From: Candidatus Kapaibacterium sp.
GTDB lineage: Bacteria > Bacteroidota > Ignavibacteria > Kapaibacteriales > UBA4661
Direction of reading: 5' to 3'
DNA length: 64,000 bases
Assembly: GCA_025455065.1 (NCBI GenBank)
Contig: JALONG010000006.1
Location: forward strand, 158,556 to 222,555
Positions within the stretch are counted from its first letter, which is position 1. Each line of letters begins with the position of its first letter. Below, one piece after another: positions 1 through 9,200 of this stretch. Both the position numbers and the translations under genes were made by a program. The notes under the pieces are model-generated. The model did no database searches, was not told where the DNA came from, and was given only the letters and a program-made list of their open reading frames with translations.

Positions 1-1262
1 ATATTCGCAATAATCCCTTTTCCAAAATTGGAACCGCCCAGAAAGAAATACACGCCCGGCACTTTCTGTTGAAAATAGGAAAAATCATCGTTGGAAAAAG
101 GCACTTGACCGTAAACACCAGATACCGTGCCGTTGCCAAAGGAGGTATTCAAAATTGTCATCGCATTGTTCGTGAGAATTGGGTCGTTATCAATGGTTGG
201 GTTCTCTTTGAAAAATGTTATTGAAACCAGTTTATCTGCCAAGCCTTCGCTTTCAATGACTTTCTTCATTGCTGGTAAAATATTACTCAGTTTAGCTTTA
301 TCTGTTTCGTAAACATCCATGTACACCACCAATTTATCGCCATCGGAACGGCTAAGAAATGTTACGTCATCCACGATAAAGTAATCTTTGAAAATGGAAT
401 TGGGATTAAACAGTCCTTCATTCGGGTCGAGAATACGTTGGACTTCCCAAGGTTTGCTGTTATTCGTCGTGCGTGTGAGTGTTGTGCGAAATTTCGTTAC
501 AAGTGGCTTCACCGCTTCTTTTGGCATGGTATTGTTGAACTCAATTTTCACTCCTTTTTGGTAGGAATACATCTCATTGGCTTTGACAAAAATTTGCCCA
601 ACTGATGCGGGAGTAATGTGCAAACCATAGATTTCGCTTGGGTTTATGAGCGAAAACAGCTTGTTATTCACCATCCCTTTCGCGCCGACAAAGGTTTCCT
701 CTGCGGGTTGAAAAATAAAATACACTGTTCCTGCCAGTGATTGCTTCTGCTTCGCCAAGACTTCCGCAATGCCGAGCGCAATCGCCAAATGGACATCATG
801 CCCGCAACCATGCCGCACACCGGGCGTTTTGCTTTTGAAATCCACATTGTCAGGAAAATCCTGCGGCAAAGCATCCATATCCGCCCGCCAAGCGACGTTT
901 TTGCCCGCTTTCGCGCCTTTCAGGATGCCCACCAGAGCATAGCCATAAATATCTGTTTTTACCTCAAGTCCTAGCTCGAGCAAGTATTGTTTGATTGTCT
1001 CCTGCGTTTGCTTTTCATTGCCCGCCAATTCAGGATATTGGTGTAGTTTTCTTCTGATTTGCACCAACTTATCAAAAATCTTATCGGTTTCGATGGTGAA
1101 GGTTTCTTCGGGTTTGCCCAAAGAAGAATTTGTTGATGAGCTTGTTGATGAGCCTGTTGATGAGCCTGTTGATGAGCCTGTTGATGAGCCTGTCGAAGAG
1201 CCTATTGCCGCGCAACTGCCGAGAGTTACGATTGCAAATACGAGGGCGAGAAAACGTTTCAT
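1..1262 (-). CDS. M20-family amidohydrolase lipoprotein (3' end cut by window edge)
   Basis: Reading the minus strand from the ATG at 1262 gives one open frame that runs off the left edge, about 420 residues seen. The N-terminus is a lipoprotein signal with a lipobox ending Leu-Gly-Ser-Cys, followed by a Gly-Ser-Ser-Thr repeat linker. The rest matches M20 metallopeptidases such as hippurate or IAA-amino-acid hydrolases: RADMDALP, then HGCGHDVH (metal-binding Cys/His) and PAEE (catalytic and metal Glu). The family hydrolyses N-acyl amino acids or small peptides with two metal ions. A Cys-based metal site suggests Mn2+ or Ni2+ use. It is probably anchored in the periplasm or on the outer membrane. 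Its 5' end lies 62 bases from the 3' end of the next minus-strand gene, so the two may be co-transcribed. Substrate unknown. Confidence 0.85.
   Translation of the reverse strand, partial: MKRFLALVFAIVTLGSCAAIGSSTGSSTGSSTGSSTGSSTSSSTNSSLGKPEETFTIETDKIFDKLVQIRRKLHQYPELAGNEKQTQETIKQYLLELGLEVKTDIYGYALVGILKGAKAGKNVAWRADMDALPQDFPDNVDFKSKTPGVRHGCGHDVHLAIALGIAEVLAKQKQSLAGTVYFIFQPAEETFVGAKGMVNNKLFSLINPSEIYGLHITPASVGQIFVKANEMYSYQKGVKIEFNNTMPKEAVKPLVTKFRTTLTRTTNNSKPWEVQRILDPNEGLFNPNSIFKDYFIVDDVTFLSRSDGDKLVVYMDVYETDKAKLSNILPAMKKVIESEGLADKLVSITFFKENPTIDNDPILTNNAMTILNTSFGNGTVSGVYGQVPFSNDDFSYFQQKVPGVYFFLGGSNFGKGIIAN
1129..1200. repeat. Six tandem 12-bp units inside the M20 lipoprotein gene
   Basis: Six copies of a TTGTTGATGAGC-type unit, with one or two substitutions in the outer copies. 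On the coding strand each encodes Ser-Ser-Thr-Gly (or Ser-Ser-Thr-Ser/Asn), making a flexible tether between the lipidated Cys and the enzyme domain. The unit length is a multiple of three, so copy-number change alters tether length without shifting the frame. Confidence 0.9.
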
Positions 1263-1324
1263 GGTGGTACTTTCACGGTGGTTTAAAAAATTTTTTATCA
1301 TCGTTGTTGTTCTGACAGTGCTTT

Positions 1325-3199
1325 TTAGAAACTCTTCAACCAAGACTTGAGAGAAGCAAAAAACATCGGATGAAATCTACGCAAGCCAGCAAGATCACCT
1401 GCGCAAAGAGAAGTTGTCTCCAAGCCCAGATGTTGTGCGCCCTTTAGCGTGATATTTTGGATATTCGGATTGCGTAGGCGTGCTATCTGTTCCTGTACAA
1501 ATGCTGTCGGCGTTGAATCATCATATTCGCCAAAGAGCATGAGCGCAGGTTTTTTGTACGAATGCCAGATTTCAAGCGGATTAAAGGCAATTTCGAGTGC
1601 TGTGTACCACTGATTTTTTCGAGTAAAATCAATACCGCTACTTGTAGGAAAAAGCCAATCACGAATCGCTGTATCTGCTGCGAGTTTAGTAGTGATGCGG
1701 TCTAGCTCTTCAGTTTTCCGGCGGTAGTCGTTGCTGTCGCTTCCTGCTGCTGCGTGTGCAAGGATAAGATTGAAAAATGCACGTTGCTGTGCGAGAACTC
1801 CTGCAATCTGGCTTTCACGATACGTGCGAGTACATTCCATTTGAATTTTGGTATTGTACAAATTTTGCTCAATCACCGAAATTCCACTCCCTGCCGCTCC
1901 AATCGTTAGTGCGAAATCTACATTTGGCTCGCGTTTGTCGCGTTCACTTTTTTTTGTATGTTCAATTGCTTTTGCAATGACCCAACCCGCTTGACTGCTG
2001 CCTGCTAAACCTATGCGATTCAACTTCAAACCCTGCTTATTTTTCAAGTAAGCAATTCCCGCAAGCGCGTCATCGGCTAAATCTGAAAAACTCTCTTCCT
2101 CCCAGTTTCCGATAGAGCTACCGACACCTTGTTTGTCGTAGGTCAGCACTGTTAGACCTTCGCGGGCGAAGATGTCTGCGATAAGCCTGATGATAGACGC
2201 ATAGCCGTTGCGGTCTTGTCCACCAGAACCATGCACAAGCACAAGTGCCTTGCCATTGGATTTTTTTGGGCGAAAGAGTGTCCCACCAAGCAGGCTGCCG
2301 CGCAAGGTTGGATAGGTAATTTTTTCGGTCCGATATAAGTCTTGTTTTCTTGCTTTTACGCTGCTTTTCTGCTTGTTTATCCCATCGGTGCGCGTGATTT
2401 CGAGATCCGTCCCCTGAAAACGGAATTGCATCGTACTACTGTCAGCAATAACCGTGTTTCCTGCTGTCCACGTTGTAGCATCTACTTTCTGAAGTCCACG
2501 AAATTCATGAGTGTTTTCAAAGTACGCAAACAAGCGCCTTTGCGAGCGTCCGATGACGATAATTTGATTCTCATCCGTCAAATAATCTCCCAAAAGTGTG
2601 TCGTAAAACTCAGGAAATAAGACATCTTCATCAGGAAGTAGTGGTGGAATAGATGCTTTTCCTGCATAGACAGGTGCATTTTCGTACTCAAGGAAATTGG
2701 CACTTGCGGTCGCATCAGTTCTCAGTTTCCACGTTGTTCCTTCGCGGACAAGGACGGTAGAGAATTTCGCAAAGACCGTTTGCGGAGCCGCTTTTGGTCG
2801 GTACACATCAAGCCGAGAAACACCATTGTCCCAAACCATGTCATTGGTCTCTTTTCGTGAAATGATCTTAAACCTCAGGGTAAAGCGAACATTATTACTT
2901 TTGAACGGCTGAAAAAACTCCGCAAAATACTGCCTAATTGCCTCGCGCCCTTGCAGCGAAGAAGGCTGTGTCTTTTCGTATAGGTTCATCAATACTGCTT
3001 CCGAAGTGTATAGTGCTGCAAGGCGCTCTGCGTCTAGTTCTCGGTACCCTTGTGCAAAATTTTCATACAGCACATCGGGATTAGGTGGCGTGTGTAGTTT
3101 TTGCTGTGCAGAACAGGCACAGGAGAACCACATTGAGCAGATAACAGTAACCAAAGCGATCAATGGCGAGTGCTGTGAATTTATTGCGCGAGGCATCAT
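1325..3199 (-). CDS. Exported NTF2-like / alpha-beta hydrolase fusion protein
   Basis: 624 residues. After an N-terminal export signal (hydrophobic stretch ending near CSAQ) comes a SnoaL/NTF2-like domain (about residues 40-170), then a linker with a DUF3471-like strand-rich part, then an alpha/beta hydrolase fold (about 300-620). The hydrolase shows VLVHGSGG (oxyanion region), the nucleophile elbow GSSQAG, a late Asp in FGEYDDSTP and a His in GAQHLGLE, so a full Ser-Asp-His triad is visible. Such enzymes are usually periplasmic esterases or peptidases; the substrate cannot be told from sequence. Two ATGs overlap at the start (3199 and 3196). It lies upstream of the M20 gene on the same strand and divergent from the histidine kinase. 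Confidence 0.85.
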   Translation of the reverse strand: MMPRAINSQHSPLIALVTVICSMWFSCACSAQQKLHTPPNPDVLYENFAQGYRELDAERLAALYTSEAVLMNLYEKTQPSSLQGREAIRQYFAEFFQPFKSNNVRFTLRFKIISRKETNDMVWDNGVSRLDVYRPKAAPQTVFAKFSTVLVREGTTWKLRTDATASANFLEYENAPVYAGKASIPPLLPDEDVLFPEFYDTLLGDYLTDENQIIVIGRSQRRLFAYFENTHEFRGLQKVDATTWTAGNTVIADSSTMQFRFQGTDLEITRTDGINKQKSSVKARKQDLYRTEKITYPTLRGSLLGGTLFRPKKSNGKALVLVHGSGGQDRNGYASIIRLIADIFAREGLTVLTYDKQGVGSSIGNWEEESFSDLADDALAGIAYLKNKQGLKLNRIGLAGSSQAGWVIAKAIEHTKKSERDKREPNVDFALTIGAAGSGISVIEQNLYNTKIQMECTRTYRESQIAGVLAQQRAFFNLILAHAAAGSDSNDYRRKTEELDRITTKLAADTAIRDWLFPTSSGIDFTRKNQWYTALEIAFNPLEIWHSYKKPALMLFGEYDDSTPTAFVQEQIARLRNPNIQNITLKGAQHLGLETTSLCAGDLAGLRRFHPMFFASLKSWLKSF

Positions 3200-3233
3200 G
3201 CCCTCTCTTTCGGCATTATGACGGTGGAAAAAC

Positions 3234-3262
3234 TTGCATTAACAAAGAATTTACTAGATTTG
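3234..3262 (+). promoter_or_regulatory. Candidate Bacteroidota-type promoter
   Basis: TTG at 3234-3236 and TAGATTTG at 3255-3262, 18 bases apart, match the TTG/TTTG...TAnnTTTG pattern known for the primary sigma factor of Bacteroidota. It points towards the histidine kinase gene and ends 23 bases before its TTG start codon. Assigned by pattern only. Confidence 0.45.
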
Positions 3263-3285
3263 CAGCATGACAAAGTATTGCTGCT

Positions 3286-4536
3286 TTGTATCACAATACG
3301 CCCAAGATACCGCACAGTTACGCGCCTTTCAAGCCAAACTGCCTGAAGCCGGAAAATCTAAACGCGAAACCCGAAAAAATCAACGTGAAAACACTTCCCC
3401 GTACTCAATTCTCGCTCAATACCGCTTCCAATCGGCTTGCTCTCCTATTCGACCGATTGTCGGTGCGGCGTGTGGTTGGATATTGGCTCGGTCTCGCACT
3501 GTGTGGTGTTGCTGTGGTCTTAGGTACAAGGCTGCAAGAGGGTATTGCGCCACAATCGGCATTGTATTGGCTTTGCTACGAATACTTTGTGGTTCTTTTG
3601 TGGGTGCTGTGGCTGGGAAACCGCATGATATGGAGCTTGGAAGCGAGATTGAAGCGCCGAATTGCCATCGTATTTTTCAAACAATACTCCGCGCAAATAC
3701 TCTTCCTTGCGGCACTGCTTCTCTGGACTGCGCCTGTGTCATATTTGCTGGCGTTGGGGTGGTTTGGGCTTGCGGAGCAGGAAATTCGGTGGGAAAGCGT
3801 TAGGAGTATAACGGTCTGGAACACGCTTATTATCAGTATTCTGACGTTTTTTTATGAAACAACCGTGCTTGCCGGTGAGCGTAAGGAAAATTTATTGCAA
3901 ATGGAAAAACTCAACCGGGCAAGCATTCAAGCGGAATTGGAGGCATTGAAATTGCAACTTGACCCGCATTTTCTGTTCAATTCGCTCAATACGCTTTCGC
4001 ATCTTATCGAAGTGAATCCCGCACAGGCACTAGCGTTTAATGACCATTTGGCGGAAGTCTATCGGTATGTGTTGCAGCACAAAAGCGCAGCACTTGTGCG
4101 CCTTAGCGAGGAATTGGAGCTTTTGCAAAGCTACTACGCGCTATTGCGCTTGCGCTTTGGAGACTGCATTGAACTCAGCATCAACACAAGCGTTCAATCT
4201 GACGACTATGAAATTATGCCACTTGCTCTGCAACTCCTTTTGGAAAATGCCGTCAAACACAATGAGTTGAGCAAGGAAAAGCCGCTCCTGATTGAACTCC
4301 GCATAGATGCTGATTCGGTGTGCATTGAGAATCCACGCCGACCAAAGCGTATGATGAAAATGCAAAAATCTCAAATGCAGAAACATCAACAAGTCCAAAA
4401 TAGCATAAAAACTGACCCCGGCACTGGACTCAGCAATCTTGATGAACGCTCGAAATTAACTACTCAGCAGCGCATTGTAATTGTGGAAAGTGCGGAGCGT
4501 TTTTTTGTGAAAATTCCGATCGTAAAAAAACGATAG
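3286..4536 (+). CDS. LytS/YehU-type membrane sensor histidine kinase
   Basis: 416 residues from a TTG codon at 3286. There is no ATG before the first membrane segment; a GTG about 39 codons further in is an alternative. Four or five hydrophobic segments lie between residues 60 and 190, followed by the His_kinase domain (PF06580-type) with LDPHFLFNSLNTLSHLIEVNP carrying the phospho-acceptor His, and a degenerate ATPase domain (LLLENAVKHN as N-box, GTGLSNLDER as G-box). It would autophosphorylate and pass phosphate to the LytTR regulator that starts 10 bases downstream. No extracellular sensor domain is evident, so the signal is probably sensed in the membrane. The spacing makes a two-gene operon. 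Confidence 0.9.
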   Translation: MYHNTPKIPHSYAPFKPNCLKPENLNAKPEKINVKTLPRTQFSLNTASNRLALLFDRLSVRRVVGYWLGLALCGVAVVLGTRLQEGIAPQSALYWLCYEYFVVLLWVLWLGNRMIWSLEARLKRRIAIVFFKQYSAQILFLAALLLWTAPVSYLLALGWFGLAEQEIRWESVRSITVWNTLIISILTFFYETTVLAGERKENLLQMEKLNRASIQAELEALKLQLDPHFLFNSLNTLSHLIEVNPAQALAFNDHLAEVYRYVLQHKSAALVRLSEELELLQSYYALLRLRFGDCIELSINTSVQSDDYEIMPLALQLLLENAVKHNELSKEKPLLIELRIDADSVCIENPRRPKRMMKMQKSQMQKHQQVQNSIKTDPGTGLSNLDERSKLTTQQRIVIVESAERFFVKIPIVKKR

Positions 4537-4546
4537 TAAAAACTCC

Positions 4547-5350
4547 ATGAACATTCTCATCATCGAAGACGAAATCCCCGCACGCGAGAAATTACGACGT
4601 TTGGCGGAAGAATACGGTGTAGCAAAGCATGGTGCGGAAATGCGCATTGTCGGCGAAGCAGACTCCGTGCGAGATGCGGCGCGGCTTATTCCTGAAACAT
4701 CGCCCAATCTGATTTTGATGGATATTCAGCTTTCCGACGGCGTTGCTTTTGAAATTTTTGAGCGATGTTCGGTTGATGCGCCCGTGATTTTCACGACGGC
4801 ATTTGATGAATACTTGACCGAAGCATTTGCGCACAACGGTATTGATTATTTGCTGAAGCCGATTCAACGCGAAAAATTTTACAAAGCATTGGAAAAATAT
4901 GAGCGTTTGCAGTCGCATTTCAAGCAGCAAGAAGATATTCAGCAGAAAGAACGCATTCAAGCGGTTGTGCAGCAGATTTATCGTGCAGTATCGCTTCCCA
5001 AATCTGGCACGTACAAGGAACGGATTGTTGTTCAAAAAGGGCGTGAGTACATTTCTTTGAACGTAGATGATATTGCGTACTGCTACACCGAAAACCGCAT
5101 TGTGTCAGTGATTGCGAGGCATGGAGAGCGTTATTTTACCGACAAACACGTTGCTGACCTTGAAACGGAACTTGACCCCAAAATGTTTTTTCGCCTCAAT
5201 CGCAAGTATCTATCGCACATTGAGGCGGTTCACTCATTCAAGCCCGAATTAAAGGGGAAAATTATTGTGGAACTCCTGCCAAAGCCTGATGAAATCGTGC
5301 TTGTGAGCCAAGAACGTGCCGCGCTCTTTCGTGCGTGGATGGAGCAGTAA
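4547..5350 (+). CDS. LytTR-family response regulator
   Basis: 267 residues with an N-terminal receiver domain (acidic pair in IIEDE, phospho-acceptor Asp in LILMDIQLSDG, Thr in FTTAFDEY, Lys in LLKPIQREKF) and a C-terminal LytTR DNA-binding domain (about residues 165-265, with YISLNVDDIAYCYTENR and FFRLNRKYLSHIEAV). Receiver and output are joined by a Gln/Glu-rich linker. LytTR proteins bind direct repeats upstream of target promoters. It pairs with the kinase just upstream. Targets are unknown; family members often control envelope or exopolymer functions. Confidence 0.93.
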   Translation: MNILIIEDEIPAREKLRRLAEEYGVAKHGAEMRIVGEADSVRDAARLIPETSPNLILMDIQLSDGVAFEIFERCSVDAPVIFTTAFDEYLTEAFAHNGIDYLLKPIQREKFYKALEKYERLQSHFKQQEDIQQKERIQAVVQQIYRAVSLPKSGTYKERIVVQKGREYISLNVDDIAYCYTENRIVSVIARHGERYFTDKHVADLETELDPKMFFRLNRKYLSHIEAVHSFKPELKGKIIVELLPKPDEIVLVSQERAALFRAWMEQ

Positions 5351-5448
5351 TTGAGCGGAAATACACTTTTTCAGCCATTGGTTACGTCTAAGAAAAGTGG
5401 TATATTACTGTTCTATCATTATTTGCAACTTTCTCATATCTTTCAGCA

Positions 5449-5991
5449 ATGCTCACGGTCGGATTACTCCATTCGGTGCTTCGTACCTTGCTTCTGGCGC
5501 TTTCTGCGTCGGGGCGAAGTGTGAACGGTTTGGAGTTTGGGGAAAATTTTACCGATAACGAGTTCTATTTTTCGGTCAGTATTCCTGAATCGTGGCAAGT
5601 TGCCCATCCCGCATTATATCCCGCTATTCGCAACGAAGCAATCCCCAAAGTGCTTCCCACGTCGAATACGGAAGTGTATTTGAAAATTGCCGCCGCAGCA
5701 CTCCGTCAAAACTCGCTTGAGGACTATGGTATAGCCTCAACGCAAGCGTACAAGAGCATTTGGCAGATTGATACTGTACGCGGTTTCGATTTTCTCGGTG
5801 CTCCGGCAAAAGATATGCTCGTGCGTCAGAAACTTGGTACGTCTTTGACAAAAATTCGCAAGATTTTTACTGTGCGCAAAAGTCATGATGCGACTCATGT
5901 CTTTGTTCTCTCTTTTTCTGCTCCTCCCCACCTCTACGAGCGCTACAATGCGGACTTTGACAGAGCGCTTGCTTACTTCCGATTTATCTAA
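5449..5991 (+). CDS. Predicted exported protein, PsbP-like fold possible
   Basis: 180 residues with a hydrophobic N-terminus (about residues 1-20) that may be a signal sequence or anchor. The rest is strand-rich and begins with a segment of the style YFSVSIPESWQV, which is common in PsbP-like and lipoprotein-type periplasmic proteins. No catalytic motif is seen. It stands alone, 98 bases after the LytTR gene. The coding frame is supported by its length and ordinary codon use. Function not recognised. Confidence 0.6.
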   Translation: MLTVGLLHSVLRTLLLALSASGRSVNGLEFGENFTDNEFYFSVSIPESWQVAHPALYPAIRNEAIPKVLPTSNTEVYLKIAAAALRQNSLEDYGIASTQAYKSIWQIDTVRGFDFLGAPAKDMLVRQKLGTSLTKIRKIFTVRKSHDATHVFVLSFSAPPHLYERYNADFDRALAYFRFI

Positions 5992-6210
5992 AAAAATCTG
6001 TCTAAAGAAATCTGTCTAAAGAAATCTTTGCCAGAATAATATTATTTCATGCCTCAATGCAGCTACACATTTTTATGTGGCTGCTCAATCAGTCATCGTC
6101 AAAGCCTTGCAAAACCGCGTCCGAAAGCCTAATGACCAATGGCTAATGACTAATGACTAATGACAAACCACTACCTAAAACCCAGAACCTGAAACCTATA
6201 ACCTTATCTT
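5987..6210. repeat. Intergenic micro-repeats between the exported-protein gene and secA
   Basis: Three 14-bp units of the form TCTAAAGAAATCTG run from 5987 to 6028 and overlap the stop codon of the upstream gene. A 10-bp TAATGACTAA-like unit follows around 6129-6164. From about 6165 to 6201 comes a string of AACC-containing words (ACCTAAAACC, CCTGAAACC, CCTATAACC). The same kind of words recurs near 24660 and, as the complement, near 60663. No gene is seen here; the secA promoter must lie within or after it. Confidence 0.7.
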
Positions 6211-6216
6211 TCAACT

Positions 6217-9200
6217 ATGTTAAAATTTATCGAAAAAATCTTCGGCAGCAAGCACGACAAAGACGTGAAACGAATGTTGCCGATTGTTGATGAAATCAAC
6301 GAACTCTACGCGGAATACGATAAACTTTCCGACGAGGAATTACGCGGAAAAACCGCAGAATTTCGCGCTCTTTTGGCTGAACGCACCAAAGAATTTCAGG
6401 ATGAAATTGCGAAACTTCGCGATGAATTGAAAAATGGCGAGCTTTCCGGCGAAGAAATTGGCGATATGTACGAGCAAATCGGCAAACTTCAGGACGAAGA
6501 ATACGAAACGATTCAAGACACACTGGATGAAATTTTGCCGCAAGCCTTCGCAACAGTGAAGCAAGTAGCAAAGCGCCTTTCCGGGCATAAATACTCGGTT
6601 GTCGGGCGCGAAACGATGTGGGAAATGATTCCTTACGATGTGCAGATGATGGGTGGTATTGTGATTCACGAAGGAAAAATTGCGGAAATGGCGACCGGTG
6701 AAGGAAAAACGCTTGTGGCGGTTGCACCAATGTACCTAAACGCCCTGCCACAGCGAGGTGTTCACCTTGTTACGGTGAATGATTACCTCGCCCAGCGCGA
6801 CCGCGAATGGATGCTTCCGGTGTTTGATTTTCTTGGTATCAAAACCGGCTGTATCACCTCCGACATGGACCCCGAAGACCGCCAACGCGAGTACGGATGC
6901 GACATTACCTACGGCACAAATAACGAATTTGGTTTTGATTATCTCCGCGATAACATGGTTGGCGATGCGTCTGATATGGTGCAGCGTCCACACAATTTCG
7001 CCATTGTGGATGAGGTGGACTCGGTCTTGATTGACGAGGCGCGAACACCGCTTATTATCTCGGGTCCCGTGCATCAAAGCGACCACCGTTACGAAGAAAT
7101 GAATCCTTCGCTGCGCCGTTTGGTGGAAGCGCAAACGCGGCTTGTGGCAAAGATTGTCGGCGATGCAGAGCGGCTTTTGCAGCCCACAGGCGACAACAAA
7201 AAAGACAAGGAAAATCGCGTTGAAGCAGGTATTGCGTTGCTTCGTGCGCACAGAGGTATGCCGAAAAACAAAAAATTGATGAAGATGTTCACTGTGCCGG
7301 AGAACATGAAACTTATGCGCGAAACCGAGCTTGAGTATCTCCGCGACCAAGGTACACGCATGAGCGAGATTGACGAAGAACTGTTTTACGCTATTGACGA
7401 GCGCCAGCATCAAATTGACCTTACCGAAAAAGGGCGTGAATTCCTGAGTTCCGCCCAGACCGATAAAGACTTTTTCGTGATTCCCGACGTGGCGGCAGAA
7501 ATGAGTATGATAGAAGGTGATAAAGAAATTGAACCAACCGAAAAGCAACTCCGCAAAGATATTGTCATGCGCCTTTACGCGGAACGCAGCGACCGCATCC
7601 ACACTGTTACGCAGCTTCTTCGCGCTTATTCGCTTTACGAAAAAGATGTCGAGTACGTTGTTGATGGCGGCAAAGTCAAAATCGTGGATGAGTTCACAGG
7701 GCGTATTTTGGAGGGGCGGCGCTATTCCGACGGTTTGCACCAAGCAATCGAAGCAAAAGAAGGCGTAGATGTGGAGCGCGATACACAGACACTCGCCACA
7801 GTTACGCTGCAAAATTACTTCCGTATTTATCGCAAACTTGCCGGTATGACAGGCACGGCGGAGACCGAAGCAGGCGAGTTCTACGAAATTTACAAGCTGG
7901 ATGTGTGCGTAATTCCGACCAATCGCAATATCGTCCGCGACGATATGAACGACCTCATTTACCGCACCAAACGCGAAAAATTTAACGCCGTGATTGAGGA
8001 AATAAAGCGCGAAACCGAGAAAGGGCGGGCTATTCTGGTCGGTACGACGAGTGTGGAAGTATCGGAACTTCTGAGCAAAATGCTTATGCGTGAAAAAGTC
8101 AAACACAACGTCCTCAACGCCAAGCAGCACCAGCGCGAGGCAGAAATTGTCGCCGAAGCGGGGCAACCACGCGCCGTAACGATTGCAACAAACATGGCGG
8201 GACGTGGTACGGACATCAAATTGCACCCGTCGGTCAAGGATGCAGGCGGCTTGGCAATTCTCGGTACTGAGCGCCACGAAGCGCGGCGCATTGACCGCCA
8301 GTTGCGTGGTCGTGCCGGGCGGCAGGGCGACCCGGGTTCGTCGAAATTCTTTTTGTCGCTGGAAGACGATTTGATGAGGCTTTTCGGCGGTGAGCGCATT
8401 GCCGGTGTTATGCAGTTCCTCAAAGTGCCGGAAGGCGAACCGATTGAACATAATCAAGTAACGAAGTCCGTAGAACGGGCGCAAAAAAAGGTGGAAGAAA
8501 ATAACTTCGGCACACGGAAGCGTCTTTTGGAATACGACAACGTGATGAACCAGCAGCGCGAAGTGATTTACAGCCGTCGCCGTCATGCACTTTTGGGCGA
8601 CCGCATGAAAGGCGAAATTCTGGACTATGCACGGGAATTTGCTGACGACCTCTACGACACTTGCCATGAAGAAGCAGATGTGGAGCATTTCCGCGAAGAA
8701 CTCCGCACGACGCTTTTGTGTGATATTGAAATGACGCAAGACGAATTCAAGGGCTTGCGCCGCGAAGAGTGTACCGAGCGCGTGATGGAAGTTGCTGAAG
8801 AATTTTACTCGCGCAAGGAAAAAACCTTTGGTTCGGATTTTATGGCAGAATTAGAGCGCGTTGCCATTTTGCAAACGATTGATGAGAAGTGGCGCGAACA
8901 CTTGCGCGTGATGGATGAACTCAAAGAAGGTATCCACCTTCGCGCTTACGGACAGAAAGACCCGCTTTTGGAGTACAAAGGCGAAGCATACAAGATTTTC
9001 GTGGAACTCATCGCCGAAATGAACCGCGAATCGGCAAATTTTGTGTTCCGCTATTTCCCCGAACTTTCGCCGGAGCAGATTCGCCAGATGCAGCAGCCCG
9101 CTAACGGCGGAAATGTGAGCATTGCAGCGCCAAACGGCTTTGTTCCTCGCATCACGACGACCAATACCAACGCAATGCGTTTCTCGCGTCCCAGTGCCGA

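Noticed and set aside
991..1350. 119-residue plus-strand frame with DEPV repeats
   Set aside because: The repeats are the complement of the Ser-Ser-Thr-Gly tether of the M20 lipoprotein, which has a full set of enzyme motifs on the minus strand.
6736..8739. 667-residue open frame antisense to secA
   Set aside because: It is fully inside secA on the other strand, has a Phe/His/Cys-rich composition typical of a shadow frame and matches no family.
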